A DNA stretch of 64,000 bases from Aristolochia californica (Eukaryota; Streptophyta; Magnoliopsida; Piperales; Aristolochiaceae), in contig JARWKL010000011.1 of the NCBI GenBank assembly GCA_029961685.1, positions 1,552,501 through 1,616,500 on the forward strand, given 5' to 3'. This document shows, one piece after another, positions 1 to 11,330 of the stretch (position 1 is its first letter; every line of letters begins with the position of its first letter). Both the position numbers and the translations under genes were made by a program. The notes beneath the pieces were generated by a model. That model made no database searches, had not been told where the DNA came from, and was given only the letters and a program-made list of their open reading frames with translations.

Positions 1-2592
1 GTGTAATGATAGAATCCTCAAACTTGATAAGTTCTCCCCAAGCCATGTCGGTATGACTCCAGATAGTTTGTTATGAGCAAGATCAAGAACGACCAACGAC
101 TTCATCTTTTTCATGGTTGAAGGGAGTTCTCCTGACAAACAGTTATTCCTCAAGTGCAATGATACAAGGAAAGGTATGTCACTCAGTGAGCTCGGAATTT
201 CACCAGAAAAATTATTGTTCGAGAAATTTATGTACCATATAGACTTTGATGTATTCCCCCAACAATCATGAATATTGCCATGTAGATAATTGTTTGATAG
301 ATCAAGATATTCTAAACTTTCTAATTTGCAAAGTAAGGATGGAATGCTACCATTCAGAAAGTTATTTAAAATATCCAACCGCATCAAATTTGGCATATTC
401 TTCTCAAGAACTGGTCCAGAAAAAGAATCGTTTGAAAGATCCAAAATCTCTAGGAATGAATTTGGCAACTTGCCCTGAAGTTGGTTGTGAGAAAGATCCA
501 AATAGTACATCTTGACTGTAATATTCCAAAACCAATCTGGGATAACATCTGAAATACTTGAATTAGACATATCTAGCCAAGAAACGCTCTTATGGTGTTG
601 AAGCCATGAGGGAAATTTTGGCCCCACTGGACAAGATGATATATCAATGTAAAAGATGTTAGGAGGGAGCCATTGAGAAATAACATTCCAAACCAAGTTG
701 TTGTGTGCCAGATTAATATCCTCCAAACTTTCAACTTTAGTGAAAAGAGATTCAGTGATGACAAATGTGAAGGAATTATTGGCAATATCAAAAGAACGCA
801 GGTTTGACAGTTTTCCAATACTTTGGGGAATATAGCCTCCGAGTTTGTTGCCACGTAGGTCTAACTCCTCCAGTGATGATAAACTCCCAATCGAGGAAGG
901 AATGAATCCCGAAAATAAGTTGTCAGATAGATCAAGGACCTTTAAGGTCTTGAAATTACTAGTCTCTCCCAACCAAACTTGTAAACTTTCCTTCAATTGA
1001 TTGTTTCTCACATACAAGGCTTCCAAGCTATTGGCAAGACATCCTGTCAATCTCTCCCAACTATTAATAGAATTTTCTGTTAACTTTAAAATCCTCAAAT
1101 TGCACAAATTATTGAAACTTCTTGGAATCCTACCACCAATGGAATTGCTGCTCAAGTCAAGAAACTCAAGAGAAGTGAGATTTGCCATAGTAGATGGGAT
1201 TGAGCCACTAAACTCATTTCCATCTAGATCAAGATGTGTGAGGCTGTTGAAATTAGTTAACCAATTAGGCAAATCTCCTGTTAATTGATTGAAATCCAAA
1301 TACAATTCTTTCAAACTATTGGCAAGACATCCTGTCAATCTCTCCCAACTACTAATAGAATTTCTTGATAACTGTAAAATCCTCAAATTGCACAAATTAT
1401 TGAAACTTCTTGGAATCCTACCACCAATGAAATTGTAGCTCAAGTCAAGAAACTCAAGAGAAGTGAGATTTCCCATAGCAGATGGGATTGAGCCACTAAA
1501 CTGATTGTCACTTAGATCAAGATATGCAAGGCTGCTGAAATTTGTCAACCAATTAGGCAAATCTCCTGTTAATTGATTGAAATCCAAATACAATTCTTTC
1601 AAACTATTGGCAAGACATCCTGTCAATCTCTCCCAACTACTAATAGAATTTCTTGATAACTGTAAAATCCTCAAATTGCATAAATTATTGAAACTTCTTG
1701 GAATCCTACCATCAATGGAATTTGAGTTCAAGTAAAGAAACTCAAGAGAAGTGAGATTTCCCATAGCAGATGGGATTGAGCCACTAAACTGATTTTCATG
1801 TAGATCAAGATATGCCAGGCTGCTGAAATTTGTCAACCAATGGGGTAATGTAGAATTAAACTCGTTGTACGAAAAATCAAGGACATTTATAGATGTGAGG
1901 TTAGAAAATGGGAATGAGGAATGGATATTTCCTAACATGCAACCGCTCAAATGTAACTCTTTCAAAGAGGAAACTTTGTTGATTTCCTGCTGCCAATTCA
2001 GTGCCCTTGTAAGGTTTACCCATGAGAGATCAAGGTATTGTAAAAAAGAGAGAGAGGAAAGCCAAGCAAGGTCATCAACAACACTAGTGGAATACAAGAT
2101 AGCAGAGTTGAGATCAAGAGTGTGCAAATTAGAGAGGTTCCCAAGCTGGTATGGAATCTTTCCATCAAAATATGCATGAGAGAGATTTAGATATCTGAGA
2201 TGTTCGAAAGAACCAAAATATTTGGGGATATGAGTCATATTGAAATTGTTCCAGCTCAAATCCAAATACTTTAGATGCTTCAAATGAATCAAAGATGAAT
2301 CGATCTTACCACCCAAACTGGAGTTTAATAATGGTCGCCAATAGTCGTTGGAGTTTTCATTCCGAAGATCCAGCATAATAACATGACCAGTGGTATTCAT
2401 GCAGCCTACACCGGTCCAATTGCAACAATCCTCCCCTACCCACGAAGAGAGCATACTTGCAGGAACATAAAGGCCGTGTTTGAACTTGAGGAGAGCTTGT
2501 CTCTCTTGTTCATGACAGCCATTGACGTGAGTATTGAGAAAAAGAAGGAAAAGAACAGGTAAGAAAAGAAGAGCGGGAATTGAAGTACCCAT
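1..2592 (-). CDS. LRR receptor-like protein (RLP), copy 1, 3' end outside window
   Basis: Membrane receptor-like protein of the Cf-9/EIX2 type, a family that senses microbial or developmental signals at the plasma membrane without a kinase of its own. Translation from the ATG at 2590-2592 gives a hydrophobic signal peptide, then an N-terminal cap with the paired-Cys WxGVxC motif (CCNWTGVGC, about residues 57-65), then a long series of 24-residue LRRs (LxxLxxLDLSxNxxxGxIP). No stop was met down to base 1. The C-terminal LRRs, membrane segment and tail lie outside the window; copy 2 shows what they probably look like. Three near-identical 288-bp (96-codon) LRR modules are visible, with the same landmark at 1033, 1321 and 1609. 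By comparison with copy 2 the full protein should be about 1149 residues. The start is supported by the signal peptide and by a TATA box about 45 bases upstream. Ligand unknown. Confidence 0.85.
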   Translation of the reverse strand, partial: MGTSIPALLFLPVLFLLFLNTHVNGCHEQERQALLKFKHGLYVPASMLSSWVGEDCCNWTGVGCMNTTGHVIMLDLRNENSNDYWRPLLNSSLGGKIDSSLIHLKHLKYLDLSWNNFNMTHIPKYFGSFEHLRYLNLSHAYFDGKIPYQLGNLSNLHTLDLNSAILYSTSVVDDLAWLSSLSFLQYLDLSWVNLTRALNWQQEINKVSSLKELHLSGCMLGNIHSSFPFSNLTSINVLDFSYNEFNSTLPHWLTNFSSLAYLDLHENQFSGSIPSAMGNLTSLEFLYLNSNSIDGRIPRSFNNLCNLRILQLSRNSISSWERLTGCLANSLKELYLDFNQLTGDLPNWLTNFSSLAYLDLSDNQFSGSIPSAMGNLTSLEFLDLSYNFIGGRIPRSFNNLCNLRILQLSRNSISSWERLTGCLANSLKELYLDFNQLTGDLPNWLTNFNSLTHLDLDGNEFSGSIPSTMANLTSLEFLDLSSNSIGGRIPRSFNNLCNLRILKLTENSINSWERLTGCLANSLEALYVRNNQLKESLQVWLGETSNFKTLKVLDLSDNLFSGFIPSSIGSLSSLEELDLRGNKLGGYIPQSIGKLSNLRSFDIANNSFTFVITESLFTKVESLEDINLAHNNLVWNVISQWLPPNIFYIDISSCPVGPKFPSWLQHHKSVSWLDMSNSSISDVIPDWFWNITVKMYYLDLSHNQLQGKLPNSFLEILDLSNDSFSGPVLEKNMPNLMRLDILNNFLNGSIPSLLCKLESLEYLDLSNNYLHGNIHDCWGNTSKSIWYINFSNNNFSGEIPSSLSDIPFLVSLHLRNNCLSGELPSTMKKMKSLVVLDLAHNKLSGVIPTWLGENLSSLRILSLH
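862..1861 (-). repeat. Three tandem 288-bp LRR modules inside RLP copy 1
   Basis: The motif ggcaagacatcctgtcaatc recurs at 1033, 1321 and 1609, exactly 288 bp apart. Each module encodes 96 residues, that is four 24-residue LRRs including the segments CNLRILQL and SSWERLTGCLANSLE. The modules are nearly identical, and the frame is kept. Outer limits are approximate. Confidence 0.8.
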
Positions 2593-2994
2593 TATGCTGA
2601 TTGCAAGATATGGAGAAGAAAGAATTCCTTTGGCTATTTATAGATTTATCTAGGATGATTTATGGCCCGTCGAGTGGGTTAGAAAATTTGTATAGCCTTC
2701 TCCTGTCTTTGGCCCCAGAAGAATCAATCTGCACGTAAAGGCAATAAAAACTGGAGACCCCGAGTCGTTCGTTTACGAAGACACGGGTTGAGAAAATATA
2801 TTTCTATAGAGAAATTAATTGAAATGACGTAGGGACCTGACCGCACCCAGCAATTAATGACTTGACCGCATCTAGCATAGTGACACGTGTATTATTTTGA
2901 CTTGCTGTTTTGGATAAAATAGTAAACAATAAAAGTAATTAACGACGTCGGTCACATGGTCACTCTGAGTACTTGTCTATAATGCTGGAAGGAT
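2593..2994 (-). promoter_or_regulatory. Promoter region of RLP copy 1, duplicated with the gene
   Basis: A sequence almost identical to 8528-8934 upstream of copy 2. The match stops abruptly after the shared run ending aatgctggaaggata, which marks one edge of the duplication. A CTATAAATAG TATA box (minus strand) lies at 2634-2643, only about 45 bases from the ATG, so the 5' leader is probably very short. Confidence 0.6.
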
Positions 2995-5365
2995 AACTTG
3001 TACATAGTCTTAAGAACTATAGGGAACTCAGTTCAAAATATAAACGGAAAAAAAAAAACTTCAAGGAATTAATACAATGGGAAAACTGTTAAGAGCTTAA
3101 AAAAAAGTAATTTTTTTATGAATAACTTAAAAAAGTATTTAGTAGTTGATGAATCTTTTTCTGCACTCTGTAGCTTCTTTTATGCTTAAAACTATTGTTT
3201 TTGCTCTATCACATAATTAGAACTTTACCAGCACCTTTGAAAAAAATTAGATTCTAAAATACTGAAATGTGCTATTATTAAAATTTAAAAGATCTGAAAT
3301 GTTTAAACGTATAAGCACCTTTCCTGGAAAAATTTATGAAGGTAATCTTCATCTAATTTTTCTAGCTATTATTTGTTTATCACTATGGGTTGAAGAAAGC
3401 TGAAGTTTGTGGGTGAAAGGGTTCAGGGTATACAAAATAATACTGACATGTGCAACTCTGCTAGAAGCCAGTGTGACTGGTCAATCTAGCAGAGTAAAAT
3501 ATCTGGCCAAAGAGCTGGTTTAGCCAGAAGTAAAATATCTGGTCTAGGTTCCATTTTTTGGATGAGCCAATTCAAATGGTCTGATTGCAGAAGCTCCTGA
3601 AATATTGCCAAGTGGTGGCTGAAAAGTAATTGAAATAAAACAATCTCTTAGAAAAACTTCCTTGTATTAAATTGTGTATAGAAAAATAAAGACTTTGAAT
3701 TGTGATTGATATTTTTTTCTTCAGGAAAAATAAAAAAAAAGATTGATAAACTCTCAACAACTACACTTTCCTTATAGAAAAAGACATGTTTTAACATGGA
3801 CTTTCCTAGTTGAAGGAATCCTTGGAGATGATCATTCCTTCTTAGAGTGGTTGATTGGATGAAACTCCTTTTGTCCTTGATCAACTTGTGTTGCACACGG
3901 GAGAGATCTTCTCATCATGTCCAACGGATTCTTCATCTTTATCTTCACAAGTGGGTCCTGGTACCACATGTGTGGATGTTTTAACTTTGAATGAGATTGT
4001 GTAGCTAGTGTTGCATGGGGTCACCTAACATGAAGAACGTGCAAATACTGACTTTGATTAATTTGGTGGCTGTGAGTAATAGTGAGCCCTATACAACAAT
4101 GCATCTAATGTTTACATTTTTGAATATTGAAGAGCTTTCTTATTTTAGAAGGTCTATTAGTATATTTTTGAGTTTCCATGTGTCCTTTCTTGAAGTGTTG
4201 GAGAGTCAAATATCCTATGATGTGAGGCACGATCATCTTCATAGTTGCAATTTGAGCTGATTGCCATCATGTAGGCCGGCCTTGACGCGAAGGATAACTC
4301 ATCTCGGCATGGTGACATTTGTGAGGGATGGCATGTAGAGCTGCATGGCCCGCTTGTGTGCTTTGTTTCCAATATCGGTGGCGGATGGGTGGAGAGAAGA
4401 GACCGGAGAGAATGAGCAAAGAAGTATAACCTCCCATTACCCTCGTTCAAATAAAGACCAAATTTTCCTTTGTAAAATATTTGAAGAAATGAGCAAAAAT
4501 GGCTTGACTTCTGTCAATGTTTGTTTTATATGTTTTTGGCTTGGCTTTTACATTTTCTATAAGATATTATTTGATTTATGTAAGAGACTGACTTTATAAA
4601 CTGTTGGTGACTCCTTTCCTAATGGGAAAGGACAAAGTGATTTTAGCTTAATGTACACATAACAATCTTTTAGTAAAAATAAGTATACTTATATTTCTGA
4701 GGATTTTTCATACCAACAACTATTTTGCTTTCGACAAACAAAGGTATTGGAATCTCATTTTTGTGACAAACACATTATTTAGAGGAAATTGACCAACAAA
4801 ACTAAAAAGCTCGGATTACAAAGTAATAAGTTTTGTTGTTGTTTATATTTTACTTTTATATTTGATACAAGTGCTAAAAGGAACCTAACAACTATTTATG
4901 GTGCTTTAAATTGCTTTTGAAAGTTAAAACTCTTCTCATGAGTAACTTTGTTAGTTTTGAGAAAGAAATTTTTTGGTTTTTGTAGTTTTTCTTTAATCCT
5001 TTTTAATTGTTGTAAAATAAAAATAAGACTACTAAAGTTTTTTTGGCAACGAGAGCAAGGTACCACTTGAGTAGTAAATAATTTTGTAGAATCAAACCAA
5101 TCAGATACTTACGGGGCAAAAACCATTGATGATAACTTGTACCAACATTATTTTTATGCCATTTTAGTATCGGTCAATCACCTGCGGTACGTAGACTTCT
5201 TTGCACAAATAAGCAAGAGGTAGACAATTCATACACTGTGCCAATAGTCCCTAAAATTGTCAAGAAAAAGTAGAGTAAGTGTTTTGTATTTGTTAAACAA
5301 AAGGCTGATAAAATGTATTAGGCAAAGAATGTTTACCAATCCATCGTCTTGGTTTTAATAGATGC
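2995..5365. other. AT-rich intergenic DNA between the two RLP copies
   Basis: No coding exon recognised. Only short ORFs without family resemblance occur. The segment 3470-3550 has a short local repeat (agtaaaatatctgg occurs twice). The downstream edge of the tandem duplication should lie here or in the missing sequence left of base 1. Confidence 0.5.
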
Positions 5366-8300
5366 CTAGTTTTCCCTGACCTTCTGGATCTTTGTCTTGA
5401 GTCTAGCAAACCATACTGTCATTGCTACAATAACTTTTTCTATGATGTCATCACAAAATCGATAATAGGCGATCCTCCATGACCTTTTGAATATCAAACC
5501 AACACAAAATCCCCAAAAGCCTACGACAATACCTAGCCCTATGCTAACAAAAAATCCTGTCATTTCAGATTCATCATTTTTCTTTCTCTCCATCTCCGTT
5601 TGGGGGGGCACCTCATTTGTTGGACACGGTGATAGTGGTGGCCCACACAGGTTGTCATTACCAATATATATTGATGAGTCATTGAGTGTCTGTAACTGAA
5701 AACCAGATGGTATCCTCCCTGATAAATTGTTGTATGACAAGTTTAGCTTGCTCAAGAAATTTAATGTCGATAAACTTGAAGGCACTTCGCCAAAAAGTCT
5801 GTTTCTGGACAAATCTAAGGATTCCAATTGTTTCAAAACTCCAATCTTGTTGGGAATATTTCCTTTCAAATAATTACTTGACAAGTTCAAGCTCACTAGT
5901 CCAAGGAGACGTGTCAATTCTTCGGGAATATCTCCAGATAGACTATTCACTGAGAGATCTATGACATTATAAAATCCAAGTGTCCTACTATTTTCAAGTT
6001 CCACTCCTTTTAGAATCATTAAAATACTATCCCATCTTATTTCAATACGATACCCTTTAGGCAAAATAATTTCATCACTAATATCATGTATCTTAGTCAT
6101 TGCAGAAAAGTCTCCCAAAGATCGTGGAATAGCCCCCGATAGATTGTTGTGTGAAAGATCCAAGTATTGAAGAGAACTATTGTTCGATATTTGTGGAGGG
6201 ATATTTCCGTAAATCATATTTGAGTGTAATGATAGAATCCTTAAACTTGATAAGTTCTCCCCAAGCCATGTCGGTATGACTCCAGATAGTTTGTTTTCAG
6301 CAAGATCAAGAACGACCAACGACTTCATCTTTTTCATGGTTGAAGGGAGTTCTCCTGACAAAAAGTTATTCCTCAAGTGCAATGATTCAAGGAAAGGTAT
6401 GTCACTCAGTGAGCTCGGAATTTCACCAGAAAAATTATTGTTTGAGAAATTTATGTACCATAGAGACACTAATTTATTTCCCCAACAGTCAAGAATATTG
6501 CCATGTAGAAAATTGCTTGATAGATCAAGATATACTAACTTTTCTAATTTGCAAAGTAAGGATGGAATGCTACCATTTAGAAAGTTATTTGAAATATCAA
6601 ACCATATCAAATTTGGGATATTCTTCTCAAGAACTGGTCCAGAAAAAGAATCGTTTGAAAGATCCAAAATCTGTAAGAATGAATTTGGCCACTTGCCCTG
6701 AAGCTGGTTGTGAGAGAGAGACAAATATTGCATGTTGACTGTAATATTCCAAAACTAGTCTGGAACAACATCTGAAATACTTGAATTAGACATATATAGA
6801 ATAAAAATGTTCCTATGGTGTTGAAGCCATGAGGGAAATTTTGGCCCCACTAGACAAGATGATATATTAATGTTTGAGATGTTAGGAGGGAGCCATTGAG
6901 AATTAACTTTCCAAATCAAGTTTTTGTGTGCCAGATTAATATACTCCAAACTTTCAACTTTAGTGAAAAGAGATTCAGTAATGACAAATGTGAAAGAATT
7001 ATTGGCAATATCAAAAGAACGCAGGTTTGATAGTTTTCCAATACTTTGGGGAATATAGCCTCCGAGTTTGTTGCCACGTAGGTGTAACACTTGCAGTGAT
7101 GATAAATTACCAATCGAGGAAGGAATGAATCCCGAAAATAAGTTGTCAGATAGATCAAGGAACTTTAAGGTCTTGAAATTACTTGTCTCTCCCAACCAAA
7201 CTTGTAAACTTTCCTTCAATTGATTTCTACCCACATCCAAGGTTTCCAAGCTATTGGCAAGACATCCTGTCAATCTCTCCCAACTACTAATAGAATTTTT
7301 TTCTAACTGTAAAATCCTCAAATTGCACAAATTATTGAAACTTCTTGGAATCCTACCACCAATGGAATTGTAACTCAAGTCAAGAAACTCAAGAGAAGTG
7401 AGATTTGCCATAGTAGATGGGATTGAGCCACTAAACTCATTTCCACTTAGATCAAGATATGCAAGGCTACTTAAATTTGTCAACCAATTAGGCAAATCTC
7501 TAGTTAACTGATGTATACTCACATCCAAGGTTTCCAAGCTATTGGCAAGACATCTTGTCAATCTCTCCCAACTACTAATAGAATTTCCTGATAACTGTAA
7601 AATCCTCAAATTGCATAAATTATTGAAACTTCTTGGAATCTTACCATCAATGGAATTTGAGTTCAAGTAAAGAAACTCAAGAGAAGTGAGATTTCCCATA
7701 GCAGATGGGATTGAGCCACTAAACTGATTTCCACTTAGATCAAGATATGCAAGGTTGCTGAAATTTGTCAACCAATGGGGTAATGTAGAATTAAAATAGT
7801 TCCAAGAAAAATCAAGGACATTTATAGATGTGAGGTTAGAAAATGGGAATGAGGAATGGATATTTCCTAACATGCAATTGCTCAAATGTAACTCTTTCAA
7901 AGAGGAAACCTTGTTGATTTCCTGCTGCCAATTCAGTGTCCTTGTAAGGTTTACCCTTGAGAGATCAAGGTATTGTAAAAAAGATAGAGAGAAAAGCCAA
8001 GCAAGGTCATCAACAACACTAGTGGAATACAAGAAAGCAGAGTTGAGATCAAGAGTGTGCAAATTAGAGAGGTTGCCAAGCTAGTATGGAATCTTTCCAT
8101 CAAAACGTGCATAAGAGAGATTTAGATATCTGAGATGTTCGAAAGAACCAAAATATTTGGGGATATGAGTCATATTGAAATTGTTCCAGCTCAAATCTAA
8201 ATACTTTAGATGCTTCAAATGAATCAAAGATGAATCGATCTTACCACCCAAACTAGAGTTTAATAATGGTCGCCCATAGTTGTCCAAGTTTACATTCCGA

Positions 8301-8527
8301 AGATCTAGCATAATAACATGACCAGTGGTATTCATGCAGCCTACACCGATCCAATTGCAACAATCCTCCCCTACCCACGAAGAGAGCATACTTGCAGGAT
8401 CATAAAGGCCGTGTTTGAACTTGAGGAGAGCTTGTCTCTCTTATTCATGGCAACCAGTGACGTGAGTATTGAGAAAAAGAAGGAAAAGAACAGGTAAGAA
8501 AAGAAGAGCGGGAATTGAAGTACCCAT
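5366..8527 (-). pseudogene. LRR receptor-like protein, copy 2, with three in-frame stops
   Basis: Second RLP copy, colinear with copy 1. Reading from the ATG at 8525-8527, one frame stays open in family terms for 1053 codons to the natural stop at 5366-5368, with no frameshift. It has three nonsense codons: TAA at 8441-8443 (codon 29, CAA in copy 1), TAG at 8081-8083 (codon 149, CAG in copy 1) and TAG at 6755-6757 (codon 591, TGG in copy 1). The rest shows the signal peptide, the CCNW cap, LRRs, an acidic juxtamembrane stretch, one membrane helix (GFFVSIGLGIVVGFWGFCVG, encoded near 5510-5570) and a basic cytoplasmic tail of about 45 residues ending KIQKVREN. It carries two 288-bp LRR modules where copy 1 has three. 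A truncated secreted peptide could still be made; a full receptor could not without readthrough. Confidence 0.9.
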
Positions 8528-8934
8528 GATGCTGATTGCAAGATATGGAGAAGAAAGAATTCCTTTGGCTATTTATAGACTTATCTAGGATGATTTATGG
8601 CCCGTCGAGTGGGTTAGAAAATTTGTATAGCCTTCTCCTGTCGTCTTTGGCCCCAGAAGAATCAATCTGCACGTAATGGCAATAAAAACCGGAGACCCCA
8701 AAGTCGTTCGTTTATGAAGACACGGGTTGAGAAAATATATTTCTATAGAGAAATTAATTGAAATGACATAGGGACCTGACCGCATCCAGCAATTAATGAC
8801 TTGACCGCATCTAGCATAGTGACACGTGTATTATTTTGACTTGCTGTTTTGGATAAAATAGTAAACAATAAAAGTAATTAACGACGTCGGTCACATGGTC
8901 ACTCTGAGTACTTGTCTATAATGCTGGAAGGATA
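8528..8934 (-). promoter_or_regulatory. Duplicated promoter region of RLP copy 2
   Basis: Near-identical to 2593-2994, with a 3-base indel (tcgtcttt against tcttt). The TATA box CTATAAATAG is at 8569-8578 on the minus strand, about 45 bases from the ATG. Confidence 0.55.
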
Positions 8935-10060
8935 TTATTCTTGGGGCCACAAAGCGTCTCAAGCTTTATTTTCCTGCATCTGGCCACTCAACGTCTTGGA
9001 AGGAGGAGTCATTTGAAGCCCTCGACGACACGCTACAACTGTACCCAACAGCCATTTAGTCATTTTCCAACGCATGTTTTGGGCTAGAAATACTGAGAAG
9101 ATAAGTCTTTTGCTGAAATGGACTACATGAAAGCAAATATATTGCTGGTTGGTGATGGTCATTAATTTGGAACACCCACTTGCCCTCAGCGTGTTGGAAG
9201 GAGGAGCCATTTGATCCAAGAGAGTCCTAATCTACTGGTCCTGTTGCTTTCAGGCTATGACTTGACTTAGTAATTTTGAAATATTTAAAATATTTAACCA
9301 TTTTAGTATTTTTTCTATCTTACATCAAAGAGTTCTTATACCAAATAGCCTTGTTTACAATGATTTATGGCCCATCCAATGGGTTAGAAAATGGAGACCC
9401 CAACTCGTTCTTTTCTAAAAGACCTTTCGGTGTCATAGCCTTCACCGTCCAATGGGTTAGAAATTTCTATCACCCGTCCAATGGGTTAGAATTTGCATAA
9501 CCTTCCCCGTCTTTGGCCCCAGAAGAATCATTTTGCACATCAAGGCAATTAAAATGGAGACCCCAACGTTCGTTTCTAAAAGACCTTTCGGTGTCATAGC
9601 CTACCCCGTCCAATGGGTTAGAAAATGGAGACCCCAACTCGTTCTTTTCTAAAGGACCTTTCAGTGTCATAGCCTACCCCATCCAATGGGTTAGAAATTT
9701 TTATCGCCCGTCCAGTGGGTTAGAATTTGCATAGCCTTCCTCGTCTTTGGCCCAAGAAGAATCGTTCTGCACGTCAACGCAATAAAAATGGCGACCCCAA
9801 CTCGTTCGTTTCTAAAAGACCTTTCGGTGTCATAGCCTTCCCAGTCCAATGGGTTAGAAATTTCTATCGCCCGTCCAGTTGGTTAGATAAGTCTTTTGTT
9901 GAAATGGACGAGTAGGGCTCCGTGAAAGCAAATATAGTGCTGGTTGGTGATGGTCATATATTTGGAACACCCACTTGCCCTCAGCGTGTTGGAAGTAGGA
10001 GCCTTTTGACCCAAGAGAGTCCTAATCTACTGGTCCCGTTGCTTTCAGGCGAAGACTTGA
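8935..10060. repeat. Scrambled tandem array of RLP-promoter fragments
   Basis: The block around ccaatgggttagaa, which occurs once in each RLP promoter, occurs about eight times between 9370 and 9885. The block ggagaccccaactcgttc...cctttcggtgtcatagcc occurs near 9393, 9557, 9629 and 9789. A separate unit of about 100 bp (aaagcaaatat...gctggttggtgatggtcat...cagcgtgttggaag) is present at 9114-9209 and again at 9900-10003, so about 790 bp was duplicated as a whole. No coding content recognised. Confidence 0.7.
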
Positions 10061-10336
10061 CTTTTCACCATAGTTCAAGAAATAAATGCCCAATACTAAC
10101 CGTTCATTGAACGAGGGGTCTCCATGGATTGTCCTGAAATATAATTTTTTAGTCTAGAAATATAAATGCACACTCTGCTGCCTCAGCTATCTTTGAGGCT
10201 ACTTCGTTGGCCCTCTGGTTGAAATACTGCTCAAAGGCCCCTGGCAGAAACCTAGGGTTCAAGAAGGCAAAGAGAGTGGGCGGCGAGAAGATGAATAGAG
10301 GGGAACAGAGAAGAAGGATGAAAGATTGGCTTGAGA

Positions 10337-11330
10337 GGATGAACAATTTATACAATAGCCATTAATCATTGAACTCCAACAGATGAGATCTTTTGAGTCC
10401 ATGTGATCAAACACTGCTTTCGCTTGACTTAGCCTCCCAAGTTTGCTGTAGAAGTCAATCAGAGCTGAGTTCAAAACGAGATGTTGGCTGTACTCCTTTC
10501 TATAAACATGGCTGTGAATGCTTTTGCCATGTTCCTCAGCTCCCATCAATGAACAGGCTTGTAATAAGCTTACAAAGGTGATCTCATTTGGCTTCTCATT
10601 AGCTGACTGCATCTGTTTTAAAGTGTTCAGTGCTATCTTTGGTTTTCCTGCTTGAGCATAAACTGAAACCATTGCACTCCATGCAACAACATCTTTGGGA
10701 TGGAGAATATCAAACAAATGTCGACATGAATCTACCTCTCCAAAACCTGAGTACATCATTAAAAGTGTAGTTCCAACAGATATGGAAGAAGATAATCCAC
10801 TTTTAACTATATAGCAATGCAAACCCAATCCAAAATGAGCTTCTTTCGTTTTTGGGGGTTTCATAAAACAGCCGAACTGCATCTGTTATTGCATTAACAG
10901 AGTAAAGCCCCAAGATAGCAGTAACTACAGAAGCTTCTAAATCCAACCCCGTTTTGATCACAAAGCTATGAACTTCACGTGTAAGATATTCTGAATCCAC
11001 CAAGCTGATTGCTCGAGCAACGCTAACAATCGTCACATAATTAGGTCTTTTCCCTGCTAAAAGCATCGATTTGAATGACCCAATTGCTTCAACATATCTA
11101 CGACTGCTCACCAAGCTAGAAATAGTCGAAGTCCAAGAGATAACATTTCTTGCAGTCATGCTATGGATGGGTCGTTGTAGATTGCCAAAATTTCGTCAAG
11201 TGGGTGTTGCTTGAAATGCCAAATTTCTTTGAGGCATATTGTCGAACAATGGCAGCAGCCGTGAGTCTCACCAAGGGAGTTCATCAAATCGGTAATAGCG
11301 GATTTGAAGAAGCCACGGATTCCGAGTCCT
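10337..11330 (-). pseudogene. Degenerate PPR (PLS-type) protein gene fragment
   Basis: PPR proteins bind organellar RNA. Minus-strand translation gives PPR motifs: an LFDNMPQRN segment near 11240, MTARNVISWTSTISSLV at 11159, then AIGSFKSMLLAGKRPNYVTI. A one-base frame change occurs between 10803 and 10882, where both frames carry family sequence. Downstream are MMYSGFGEVDSCRHLFD, KDVVAWSAMVSVYAQAGK and SALIDFYSKLGRLSQAKAVF, ending at KDLICWSSMINGY near 10345, after which similarity stops. Upstream of 11160 the frame is also broken. There is no intact start, and neither the E nor the DYW domain is present. A relic of about 1 kb. Confidence 0.75.

Noticed and set aside
573..854. Minus-strand ORF of 93 codons over the first RLP gene
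   Set aside because: It is in another frame than the LRR reading frame, which is open through this interval.
1865..2179. Plus-strand ORF of 104 codons over RLP copy 1
   Set aside because: Antisense shadow of the LRR coding sequence; the same shadow appears over copy 2 at 7830-8084.
4015..4599. Several overlapping ORFs of 80-100 codons on both strands
   Set aside because: No family resemblance, no splice context, and ORFs on both strands of the same DNA; probably chance.
5366..8527. Three stops in RLP copy 2 as RNA-edited or recoded codons
   Set aside because: Nuclear plant mRNAs are not edited at such a scale, and copy 1 has ordinary sense codons at all three places; decay is simpler.
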